A DNA stretch of 14,208 nucleotides from an uncultured Gaiellaceae bacterium (lineage in GTDB: Bacteria; Actinomycetota; Thermoleophilia; Gaiellales; Gaiellaceae), in assembly GCA_955652075.1 (NCBI GenBank), contig CATPAS010000182.1, positions 1 through 14,208 of the forward strand. Reading direction: 5' to 3'. Each line of letters opens with the position of its first letter. The first letter of the stretch is position 1. Made by a program: the position numbers and the translations under genes. This document shows positions 1-5,953 of the stretch, piece by piece. The notes below the pieces were generated by a model. That model was not told where the DNA came from, made no database searches, and saw only the letters and a program-made list of their open reading frames with translations.

Positions 1-2
1 AT

Positions 3-155
3 CCTGTAGGCTCGCGCCATGCATCGCTGGCGAGCCATCTGCTGCACGCAGCACGGCTGAACCGCCGCTTCCGGCCTACAGCGTCCGTGGAAGCGGCGGG
101 ACAGGACGCGCACCTGACCCAGGTCGAGGTTGCGCACGCCTTCCCGCAGGTCTGA
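3..155 (+). CDS. Possible C-terminal end of an upstream gene (partial, unknown product)
   Basis: This frame is open from the left edge to a TGA at 153-155. It gives about 50 codons with mostly G or C in the third position, ending in ...HLTQVEVAHAFPQV. The TGA lies 15 nt before the ATG of the GTPase at 171, the spacing expected of two genes in one operon. I recognise no domain. A second frame, ending at 164-166, is also open but is rich in Gly, Arg and Pro and looks like a shadow. In GC-rich DNA a 50-codon open frame is weak evidence, so treat this as a candidate only. Confidence 0.3.
   Translation, partial: PVGSRHASLASHLLHAARLNRRFRPTASVEAAGQDAHLTQVEVAHAFPQV
62..99. repeat. Perfect 11-bp inverted repeat (hairpin) upstream of the GTPase gene
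   Basis: CCGCCGCTTCC at 62-72 is exactly complementary to GGAAGCGGCGG at 89-99, with a 16-nt loop. No T-run follows on either strand, so it is not a standard intrinsic terminator. It may lie inside the candidate upstream reading frame. It could be an RNA hairpin or a protein-binding site, or chance in GC-rich sequence. Confidence 0.45.
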
Positions 156-170
156 GAGGAAGGTGACGCG

Positions 171-1079
171 ATGCCAATGCCGCATCGCACGCAGATGCAA
201 CTGATCAAGCGCCGGCTCGTCGGCAAGGACGGCTCCGAGCGAGTCCGTGAGTTACGGGCGATCCTCGCCGAGCTACCCGGCTACAGGAACGGCCCGTACG
301 CCGACATCCGCAAGTGGGTCGAAGCGCAGCTCGAGCACACGCGGGTGCAGAAGCGTGTGACCCATCGCGACTCGATCGCAGTCCGGCGTGAGGGCGCAGC
401 GCAGATCGCGCTCGTCGGCCCGCCGAACGCCGGCAAGTCGTCCCTGCTGCAGGCGCTGTCCAACATCCAGATCAAGACCGGCGCCTACGCGTTCACGACG
501 ACGAGGCCCGTGCCGGCGTTAACCAGGGTCGGCGGCGTGCTCGTGCAGCTGGTCGAGATTCCGGGCCTGATCGAAGGCGCCTCGGCAGGTCGCGGCGGCG
601 CACGGCCGCTCCTCGGCGTGCTCCGCGGCGCAGACGCGATCCTCTTCTGTCACGACGCGGGAGCTCCGATCGACGAACTGCGGGCCGTCATGGACGAGGT
701 GTCGGAGGCCGGGATCGAACGCCCGGGGGTGATCGCAGCGACGAAGAGCGACGAGGCCGACGGCGCTGCGCTGCGGGTGGCGTTCCCACAGCTTCAGGTC
801 GTCGAGGTCAGCGTGCTGGACGATGCGAGCGTGGAGCGCCTGCGCAAGACGATCTGGCAGCTGACGGGCCTGATGCGCGTCTATCTCCGCGACGGCGGGC
901 ATCCGATTGCGCTGCATCCGCCCGCCACGGTGCGTGATGTCGCGGATGCCATTCACCAGGAACTCGGTGCGCGCTGCACGGGTGCCCGGGTCTGGGGGCC
1001 CTCGGCGCGCTTCGACGGTCAACAGGTCGGGCGGGCGCATGCGCTGCTGGACGATGACACGGTGGAGATCCTCGACTAG
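171..1079 (+). CDS. DRG/Obg-like GTPase with C-terminal TGS domain
   Basis: A 302-residue P-loop GTPase of the translation-factor (TRAFAC) class. Visible motifs are G1 GPPNAGKS (83-90), the switch I threonines in FTTTRP (108-113), G3-like EIPGLIEGA (129-137) and G4-like TKSD (191-194). A TGS domain occupies about 236-302; its ARVWG...VG..H.L.DDD pattern closely resembles that of DRG proteins (ALVWG...VGxxHxLxDED). Related GTPases act on ribosomes, and TGS domains usually bind RNA or proteins, so a ribosome-linked role is inferred. It departs from DRG in three ways: only about 55 residues separate G3 from G4, so the S5D2L insertion is absent; the usual Asp of DxxG is Glu129; and the Asn of NKxD is Thr191. 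The ATG at 171 is chosen because AGGAAGG (157-163) lies 7 nt upstream. It converges on the cupin gene. Identity as a TGS GTPase is strong; its cellular role is unknown. Confidence 0.88.
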   Translation: MPMPHRTQMQLIKRRLVGKDGSERVRELRAILAELPGYRNGPYADIRKWVEAQLEHTRVQKRVTHRDSIAVRREGAAQIALVGPPNAGKSSLLQALSNIQIKTGAYAFTTTRPVPALTRVGGVLVQLVEIPGLIEGASAGRGGARPLLGVLRGADAILFCHDAGAPIDELRAVMDEVSEAGIERPGVIAATKSDEADGAALRVAFPQLQVVEVSVLDDASVERLRKTIWQLTGLMRVYLRDGGHPIALHPPATVRDVADAIHQELGARCTGARVWGPSARFDGQQVGRAHALLDDDTVEILD

Positions 1080-1086
1080 CGTCCCT

Positions 1087-1136
1087 GCCGGGTACCGCTG
1101 GCCCAGAAGCCGGCAAGTAGTGCTGGTAGGGGCACT
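1087..1136. terminator. Weak hairpins between convergent GTPase and cupin genes
   Basis: The 59-nt gap between the two stop codons holds two short inverted repeats: GCCGG (1087-1091) with CCGGC (1110-1114), and AGTGC (1119-1123) with GCACT (1132-1136). The gap between convergent genes is where a shared terminator would sit, but there is no T-run and the stems are only 5 bp. I record it as the only structure in the gap. Confidence 0.2.
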
Positions 1137-1138
1137 CG

Positions 1139-1504
1139 TTACGGCCAGCGAGGCTTGCGCGGCTCGACCCGCTCGGCCTCGCGCCAGTCGTCACGCGTCG
1201 GCACGAACACGTCGATGACCACCGCACCCTCGGGCCCGACGTGGACCTCGTGTGGGACGTTCCCGGAAATCGACCACGTGTCGCCGGGACGGAGCTCGCG
1301 GCTCTCGTCCGCGACGCGAAACACGAGCGAGCCGCTCAGGCACATCCCGAGCTGCTCGTTCTCGTGCTGATGCTCCGGGACATGACTGTCGGGATCGAGC
1401 TCGATCACGCCGAGCGTGATCTTCTCGCCGTGGACGACGCGGCCGTGCACGCTGTTCCAGATGCGCTGCAGGTCGAGCGAGGAAAGGTCGGCGAACGCGC
1501 TCAT
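1139..1504 (-). CDS. Small single-domain cupin protein
   Basis: A 121-residue protein with one cupin beta-barrel. The metal-site motif 1 reads HQHENE (His45, His47, Glu50), followed by CLSGSL; motif 2 is PGDTWSISGNVPHEV with His85. These three residues plus a fourth ligand normally hold a metal ion, so it could be a small enzyme or a ligand-binding protein; the substrate cannot be read from sequence. The start is taken as ATG at 1504 (MSAFADLSS...), because close relatives as I recall them begin with a similar F-DL-x-x-L...RIW segment. This ATG also overlaps the TGA of the upstream micro-ORF as ATGA, suggesting coupled translation. A GTG at 1570 would add 22 residues that look unconserved and lie over the micro-ORF in another frame. 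It is the last gene of the minus-strand block. Confidence 0.83.
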   Translation of the reverse strand: MSAFADLSSLDLQRIWNSVHGRVVHGEKITLGVIELDPDSHVPEHQHENEQLGMCLSGSLVFRVADESRELRPGDTWSISGNVPHEVHVGPEGAVVIDVFVPTRDDWREAERVEPRKPRWP

Positions 1505-1602
1505 GGGCCGACCCTGTCCAGCCGGTGCCAGCGCAGCAGGATCCACTTCGAGCCGCCACACATCGAGCACTTCCGATCTTCGTCGGTTATTTCCCGCCCC
1601 AT
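1501..1602 (-). CDS. 33-residue CxxC micro-protein upstream of the cupin
   Basis: ATG at 1602 opens 33 codons ending in TGA at 1503-1501, which overlaps the cupin ATG by 4 nt (ATGA). The peptide begins MGREITDEDRKC and carries CSMCGGSKW (Cys12, Cys15), a half zinc-knuckle or rubredoxin-like turn, followed by ILLRWH. Two things suggest it is real: the exact stop/start overlap with the cupin, and a TAGGCT placed 7 nt before its ATG, the same arrangement seen before other starts in the window. A single CxxC cannot form a full four-ligand zinc site, so it would need a partner, dimerisation, or help from His26. It may instead act as a translated leader for the cupin. No function is assigned. Confidence 0.5.
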   Translation of the reverse strand: MGREITDEDRKCSMCGGSKWILLRWHRLDRVGP

Positions 1603-1609
1603 GTCGGTG

Positions 1610-1615
1610 AGCCTA
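1610..1615 (-). promoter_or_regulatory. Candidate -10 element (TAGGCT) for the micro-ORF/cupin unit
   Basis: On the minus strand TAGGCT is followed by 7 nt and then the ATG at 1602, so transcription would start at or next to the A of ATG (leaderless). It lies just past the TAG of the response regulator. A small hairpin, CGCCC-TGCG-GGGCG (1617-1630), precedes it. I see no clear -35 element. Confidence 0.4.
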
Positions 1616-1635
1616 GCGCCCCGCAGGGCGTTGAA

Positions 1636-2262
1636 CTACCCGTCGAGGAGCCGGTAGCCCACCCCCCACACGTTGATGACGAACGCGCCTTGCCCCGCCG
1701 CGGCGAGCTTCCGGCGCAGTCGTGACGCGTGGGAGTCCAGCGTCCTCGTCCGTCCGAGCGAGCGAAAGTCCCAGACCTCCCTGAGCAGTTGCTCCTTCGT
1801 GAACACGCGCGTCGGATCCTTCATCAGCCTCAGCAGAAGCTCGTACTCCTTGCCGGCGAGTGCGACCGATATGCCGTCGACGGTCACGCAACGCGTAGCG
1901 AGGTCTGCGGTGATCGGCCCGGCCTGAAGCGTCTCGTGCGCCGCCGGCGTCGTCCTTCGCAACACGGCCCGGATGCGCGCCAGCAGCTCCTGGTAGTCGA
2001 ACGGCTTCGCCAGGAAGTCGTCGCACCCACGGTCCAAGGCACGCACGCGGTCGACCGAGTCCGACTCCGGTTCGCCGAGGACGATGACGGGGACGTCGCC
2101 GTGACGCGCCCTGCACGCATCCAGCGCCTTGGTGTCCCCGAGCAGAACCAGATCCGGACGCGCGCCGTCGCCGACGACCCGGAAGCCGTCACTCGTCAGA
2201 TGGCGCTCGAGAAAGCCGCGCGTATCGGGCTGGGCCTCGGCAAGGAGCAACGCCGTCGACAT
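1636..2262 (-). CDS. OmpR-family response regulator with degenerate receiver domain
   Basis: A 208-residue, two-domain transcription factor. Residues 1-105 follow a receiver fold, and 112-208 are an OmpR/PhoB winged helix, with the recognition region LAGKEYELL (135-143), VFTKEQLLREVW (153-164), SRLRRKL (180-186) and wing VWGVGYRL (198-205). The receiver is atypical. The phospho-acceptor Asp after PDLVLL is Gly42 (an Asp follows at 43), the N-terminal acidic pair is reduced to AEA (8-10), the switch Thr is Gly63, and the beta3-alpha3 loop is about five residues short. Only Lys86 of KPF remains. It may therefore act without phosphorylation, through another signal or as a constitutive regulator. 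No kinase gene is adjacent. It sits 69 nt downstream of the UbiB-like gene, with its own likely promoter, and upstream of the cupin unit, which could be a target. Confidence 0.88.
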   Translation of the reverse strand: MSTALLLAEAQPDTRGFLERHLTSDGFRVVGDGARPDLVLLGDTKALDACRARHGDVPVIVLGEPESDSVDRVRALDRGCDDFLAKPFDYQELLARIRAVLRRTTPAAHETLQAGPITADLATRCVTVDGISVALAGKEYELLLRLMKDPTRVFTKEQLLREVWDFRSLGRTRTLDSHASRLRRKLAAAGQGAFVINVWGVGYRLLDG

Positions 2263-2269
2263 GCGAGCG

Positions 2270-2275
2270 AACGTA
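2270..2275 (-). promoter_or_regulatory. Candidate -10 element (TACGTT) for the response regulator
   Basis: On the minus strand TACGTT is followed by exactly 7 nt and the ATG at 2262. No Shine-Dalgarno precedes that ATG, so a leaderless mRNA is the simplest reading. The 69-nt gap after the UbiB-like gene gives room for a promoter. No convincing -35 is visible. Confidence 0.45.
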
Positions 2276-2331
2276 GCGCCCGCGCCGCCGCACGAACAGA
2301 TGTCCTTTCTCGCGAAAGCGTGACGAACGAT

Positions 2332-3999
2332 CTACAAGCGGCCGCTTCGGACCACGCCCCAGAGGAGCCAGACCCCGAGCAGGCCCGAGAGCGCAAAGCC
2401 GATCACCGAGATGACGTTGATGCCGAGCACATGCGGACCGGCCTTCGCGAAGATCCCGATCAGGCTCGACCCGATCAGGCCGCCGGCCACGATCATCGCG
2501 ATGACGAGCCTGTTGAAAACGACGTCCATCCGGTTGAGCAGGTCTTCCAGCCCCTTGTGCACGAAGCCGACCTCGATCTGGCCGTCGCGAATCTGTTGCA
2601 GCGTGTCGTGCAGCTGATACGGCAGCTCGAGCGCCATCGCGCCGAGGCGCAGCGATTCCTTGCGGGCACGGTTGGCTACCCGCTGCGGCGTGAACCGCTC
2701 GAGCATCAGACCGCGCGCATACGGCCGGGCGACCTCGAAGACGTTGAAGTCCGGGTAGAGATCAACGCCGACGGAACCGAGCGTGGCGATCGCCTTGTCC
2801 AGGAGCAGGAACCGCGAGGGCAGCCGGAGGTTCATCGAGTAGATCAGCTGGAAGGCCTCGCGGATCACCTGCAGCGGGTCGATCTCGGCGAGGCTCGCCC
2901 CGTAGTACCTGTAGTAGATCTCGCGCAGCTCCGTGAGAAACTCCTCCTCCCGCTCCCGCGGGTAGCGCACGCCGAGGTCGGCGAGACGACGGGGAAGCGC
3001 TTCGACGTTCTCGGCGGCGGCATCGATGAACATGCGCGTGAGCTTCGTCATGTCGTCGTCCGTCAGCTTCCCGACCGCGCCGAAGTCGACCAGGCCGATC
3101 TGGTCGCCGTGACCCAGCACGAGCACGTTGGCCGGATGTGGATCGCCGTGGAAGAACCCGTGGCGGAAGATCATCGTCATCCAGGTCTCGGTCATCAGGT
3201 ATGCGATGTCCCGCCGGTCCTCGAGTGACCACTGCTCCGGATCCAGATCGGCTACCTGGATCCCGTCGATCCACTCGAGGGTCAACACGCGGGTGCGCGT
3301 ATAGCTCCAGAAGACCCGCGGCACACGGACGTGCGGATGGCCGGCGAAGTTGCGGTGGAACGTGTCTGCGTTCCGTGCCTCCAGCCGGTAGTCGAGCTCC
3401 TTGCGGATCGAGCGAGCGAACTCGTCCACGAGCTGATGCGCGTCGATGAAGTCGAGCGCGCGCACGCGTTCCTTGGCGATGCGCGCGGCCTGGTACAGCA
3501 GCGCCACGTCGGCTTCGATCTGTCGCGGCGCACCAGGGCGCTGCACCTTGACGGCGACCTGCTTGCCGTTCGGAAGCGTCGCGCGGTGCACTTGTCCGAT
3601 CGAGGCCGCGGCAATCGGCTTCTCGTCGAACTCGGCGAAGAGCTGTCCGATCGTGAGGCCGAGATCTTCCTCGATCACCTTCTCGACGTCGCCGATCGGA
3701 AACGGGCGAACGTCGTCCTGCAGACCGCGAAGCTCCGCGATGATGTCAGGGGGAAGCACGTCGGGCCGCGTCGAGAGCAGCTGACCGAACTTGACGAAGG
3801 TCGGGCCGAGCTCGTCGAGCATCTCGCGCAGGTGCTGGCCGCGCTGTGAAGGCTGGCCGTCGACTTCGAGGCGGGTCCCGCGCCGCGGGAAGAGATCTGT
3901 CAGCCGGTGGGTGTCGAACCAGTACCCGAAGCCGTGCCGAACGGCGACCTGAGCGATCTCCGAAAGACGTCCGAGGTTGCGAGTTGCGGTTTGAGCCAC
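2332..3999 (-). CDS. UbiB/ABC1 (ADCK) family atypical kinase-like protein
   Basis: A 555-residue protein of the usual UbiB length. Hallmarks are the KxGQ motif (Lys70-Gln73, in KFGQLLSTRPDVLP), the Ala-rich loop AAASIGQV (130-137) in place of a Gly-rich loop, Lys151 in VKVQRP, the catalytic HGDPHPAN (284-291) and DFG (305-307). Two hydrophobic helices close the protein (about 498-518 and 523-550). In other bacteria UbiB supports biosynthesis of isoprenoid quinones or the handling of membrane lipids, as an ATPase/atypical kinase. An actinobacterium would normally use menaquinone, so its lipid partner is open. The start is taken as GTG at 3999, 17 nt after the stop of the DUF2156 gene, because the open frame further upstream runs antisense-like through that gene. 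Neither a Shine-Dalgarno nor TANNNT is clear there, so it is probably cotranscribed with DUF2156. Confidence 0.9.
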   Translation of the reverse strand: MAQTATRNLGRLSEIAQVAVRHGFGYWFDTHRLTDLFPRRGTRLEVDGQPSQRGQHLREMLDELGPTFVKFGQLLSTRPDVLPPDIIAELRGLQDDVRPFPIGDVEKVIEEDLGLTIGQLFAEFDEKPIAAASIGQVHRATLPNGKQVAVKVQRPGAPRQIEADVALLYQAARIAKERVRALDFIDAHQLVDEFARSIRKELDYRLEARNADTFHRNFAGHPHVRVPRVFWSYTRTRVLTLEWIDGIQVADLDPEQWSLEDRRDIAYLMTETWMTMIFRHGFFHGDPHPANVLVLGHGDQIGLVDFGAVGKLTDDDMTKLTRMFIDAAAENVEALPRRLADLGVRYPREREEEFLTELREIYYRYYGASLAEIDPLQVIREAFQLIYSMNLRLPSRFLLLDKAIATLGSVGVDLYPDFNVFEVARPYARGLMLERFTPQRVANRARKESLRLGAMALELPYQLHDTLQQIRDGQIEVGFVHKGLEDLLNRMDVVFNRLVIAMIVAGGLIGSSLIGIFAKAGPHVLGINVISVIGFALSGLLGVWLLWGVVRSGRL

Positions 4000-4016
4000 C
4001 GCTTCAGTGTGACGGA

Positions 4017-5591
4017 TTACTCGCGCCGGGCAAGCGAAAGTGGCCGCTGCCGAGCCCACGGGCCCGGCGGAGTCAGCAGCGACTCCACGCGGAGGTAGGC
4101 AAACCCGACGAGCAGCAGGTCGGAGAGCCGCTCCACGCAGAGGTACCTCGGCCGCCATTCCGGCGCGAACTTCCTGCTGAACACGAGCAGCCGCTCGAGC
4201 TGGAAGAGGCGGTCTCCGACACGCAGGAAGGCGCGTGCGACTGCAACGAGCCGGTTGCGCGGCGTCTCCGCGAGCAGGTCTGTGAAGACGCAGAAGTTGA
4301 GCGAGATCTCGTCCGCGTCGCGCTCCTTGGCCCAGCCGAGCAGCTCGACGATGAGGAACTCCATCAGACCGTTCGGTGTATCGCGGCGACGGCGCATCGC
4401 CCCCAGCGAGAAACCGCGTCCGCTCGGCACGAGATGGAGGAAGCCGCCGACCGTGTCGCCCCGCTCCGCGATCGCGAAGAACGTCTCGGGCTCGCGGAAC
4501 TGGTCGTCCATCGCCATCGAGAAACCGCGCTCGACGTTCGAGCCGCGCCAGGCTGCGGAGACGCACTCCAGCTCTTGCCGTAACGGCGCGTCGATGTCAC
4601 CCGCCGCGACGACACGGAACCGGTAGCCCTCACGTTCGAGACGCGTGACCGACTGCCGAACCTTGCGGATCGCCCGGCCCTCGAGGGAGAACCCGGCCGG
4701 TCGCACGACCGCCTCGTCACCGAGCTTGATCGCGCGCAGCCCCAGCGACCGCACCGTCGGCAGCAGCTCGCTGCTGACACTCAGAAGCGCGAGCCGCCAA
4801 CCGCGCGTGTGGCAGACACGCTGGAACTCCGCCAGCAGCTGCGGGAGCTCGGCCTTGTCGCCGACGGGATCCCCGCTCACGAGCGCGCAGCCGCCCACCA
4901 CCTTGTAGGCGACGAAGCTCCTGCGCGTCGGCGAGAAGAAGTAGCTCTTGTCCCGGCGCAGGCTGAAGAAGGCGAGGCTGTCGTCGCCGTGCGAGCGCAC
5001 GAGCTTGCGCACCACCCGCCGCTCTTCGGCCGACTGACGCACGCGTTGCGAGATCGGCCGCATCCACAGGTGCAGCGCCTGGGCGCCGAGGACGAGGCTG
5101 AGTGCAGCAAGAACGTCTTCGATCCGGTCGCCGCGGAAACCGCGCAGGTCGAGCACCACGACGAGGGCCGCGGTCGTCGAGAACGCGAGCCCGGTGACGA
5201 CGAGCGGTCTCACGAACAGCGGATCGCCCGGAACGTCGAAGCGCCTGCGGAACCGGAACAGCGCCGCGAGCACGAGCAGGCTCAGCGAAGCCTCCTCGAC
5301 GTCCAGGCCCTTCGCGAGATGAGCAATGGCCAATCCGACGACCAGCGCGACCCCGAGCTGCCAGGCGCGGCGGCGTCTCAGCGCAAGCGACCGCGAGAGC
5401 CAGATGAGCGTCAGCCCGAACGTGAGCGCGGCGATGCGCGCAGCGCCGGGAACGCCAGGCGGCAGCACGCCGCGCACGAAGTCCGAGCGATTGGCGAACT
5501 CTGGAGTGAGCGCGGAATAGATGCCGGTGGCTCCCACCGCCGCGGCGGCCCAACCGAGCACGAGCTCCCCGCGAAGTCGGCGAAGCCCCAC
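4017..5591 (-). CDS. Membrane protein with C-terminal DUF2156 (MprF/LysX-type LPG synthase) domain
   Basis: About 524 residues. The N-terminal half has roughly five or six hydrophobic segments (near 10-27, 49-66, 78-94, 101-112, 128-147, 158-176) and the C-terminal half, about 195-490, is DUF2156 with a GNAT-like fold. Matching stretches include ALVSGDPVG (236-244), NGLMEFLIVELLGWAKE (407-423), SLNFCVF (430-436) and KFAPEWRPRYL (474-484). In MprF and LysX this domain transfers Lys or Ala from aminoacyl-tRNA to phosphatidylglycerol, changing membrane charge. Whether this protein does that is unproven, since many DUF2156 proteins are uncharacterised and no lysyl-tRNA synthetase is fused here. 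The GTG at 5591 is chosen because the preceding gene ends at 5618 and TACCCT lies 7 nt before it; the longer frame from 5711 runs inside the neighbour. Confidence 0.82.
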   Translation of the reverse strand: MGLRRLRGELVLGWAAAAVGATGIYSALTPEFANRSDFVRGVLPPGVPGAARIAALTFGLTLIWLSRSLALRRRRAWQLGVALVVGLAIAHLAKGLDVEEASLSLLVLAALFRFRRRFDVPGDPLFVRPLVVTGLAFSTTAALVVVLDLRGFRGDRIEDVLAALSLVLGAQALHLWMRPISQRVRQSAEERRVVRKLVRSHGDDSLAFFSLRRDKSYFFSPTRRSFVAYKVVGGCALVSGDPVGDKAELPQLLAEFQRVCHTRGWRLALLSVSSELLPTVRSLGLRAIKLGDEAVVRPAGFSLEGRAIRKVRQSVTRLEREGYRFRVVAAGDIDAPLRQELECVSAAWRGSNVERGFSMAMDDQFREPETFFAIAERGDTVGGFLHLVPSGRGFSLGAMRRRRDTPNGLMEFLIVELLGWAKERDADEISLNFCVFTDLLAETPRNRLVAVARAFLRVGDRLFQLERLLVFSRKFAPEWRPRYLCVERLSDLLLVGFAYLRVESLLTPPGPWARQRPLSLARRE

Positions 5592-5598
5592 GCCCAGC

Positions 5599-5604
5599 AG
5601 GGTA
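5599..5604 (-). promoter_or_regulatory. Candidate -10 element (TACCCT) for the DUF2156 gene
   Basis: On the minus strand AGGTACCCT is followed by 7 nt and the GTG at 5591. The same hexamer, TACCCT, precedes the coiled-coil gene at 11592-11597. It could give an internal promoter separating DUF2156-ubiB from the sec genes. No clear -35 is seen, and the gene could equally be read from upstream. Confidence 0.35.
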
Positions 5605-5617
5605 CCTGGGCGGGCGG

Positions 5618-5953
5618 CTAGTTGCCGGGCGGAGGCACGGCACGTGGCCGGGCCTCTACGAGACGCAACCTGTGCTCGATCTGGGCGACGCGCAGCTCGA
5701 GCTCGTCCCATTCGTCGCGTGTCACCAGACCGAGCTCGCGAAATGCACCATGGAGCGTCGTGCCGGCCCGCTCGCCGACACGAACGGCGTCACCGCGCCA
5801 CCGTGCCGTCGCTTCGTCGATGAAGGCGCGCACCTCGTCCTTGCTCATCCCGCCGCGCTGCGCAAGCGAGTCGGCCAGCTCGTCCGCGCGTTCCGCCGTC
5901 AGCGCCACCGCACCGACAAGCGCGAGTATCAGGCGCCTAACGGGCTCGTCCAT
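5618..5953 (-). CDS. Small alpha-helical (phasin/UbiK-like) protein
   Basis: An 111-residue protein. The N-terminus (6-20) is hydrophobic, the middle (21-76) is a long amphipathic helical stretch, and VTRDEWDELELRVAQIEHRLRLVEAR (77-102 region) is a short coiled coil with Leu/Val heptads. The tail is Pro-rich. Helix-coil proteins of this design include phasin-like proteins and the UbiK/BMFP accessory factors, whose C-terminal coil looks similar; this is resemblance, not proof. The ATG at 5953 gives a 17-nt overlap with the end of secDF, so translation is probably coupled. A longer frame reaching 6022 would lie inside secDF and is not needed. The downstream neighbours are DUF2156 and UbiB-like genes, so a membrane-associated role is plausible. 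Confidence 0.68.
   Translation of the reverse strand: MDEPVRRLILALVGAVALTAERADELADSLAQRGGMSKDEVRAFIDEATARWRGDAVRVGERAGTTLHGAFRELGLVTRDEWDELELRVAQIEHRLRLVEARPRAVPPPGN

Noticed and set aside
1..60. Short inverted repeats (GGCTCGC/GCGAGCC at 9-36; TGCTG/CAGCA at 40-53) as a tRNA or attachment site
   Set aside because: No T-loop, anticodon arm or CCA pattern on either strand, and no integrase nearby.
1505..1570. GTG at 1570 as the cupin start
   Set aside because: It would add 22 residues without family resemblance, and the ATG at 1504 forms an exact ATGA overlap with the micro-ORF.
2305..2318. Small hairpin CTTTC-GCGA-GAAAG between the UbiB-like and regulator genes as a terminator
   Set aside because: Only 5 bp with no T-run; too weak to call, although it has a GNRA-type loop on the minus strand.
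1729..3228. 499-codon open frame on the plus strand
   Set aside because: It is antisense to the response regulator and the UbiB-like gene, has no recognisable domain, and has the Arg/Asp/Glu-rich look of a GC-rich shadow frame.
4000..4566. Upstream extension of the UbiB frame to 744 codons
   Set aside because: The extension lies inside the DUF2156 gene in another frame and has Arg/Pro/Ala-rich composition; the UbiB homology begins just after 3999.
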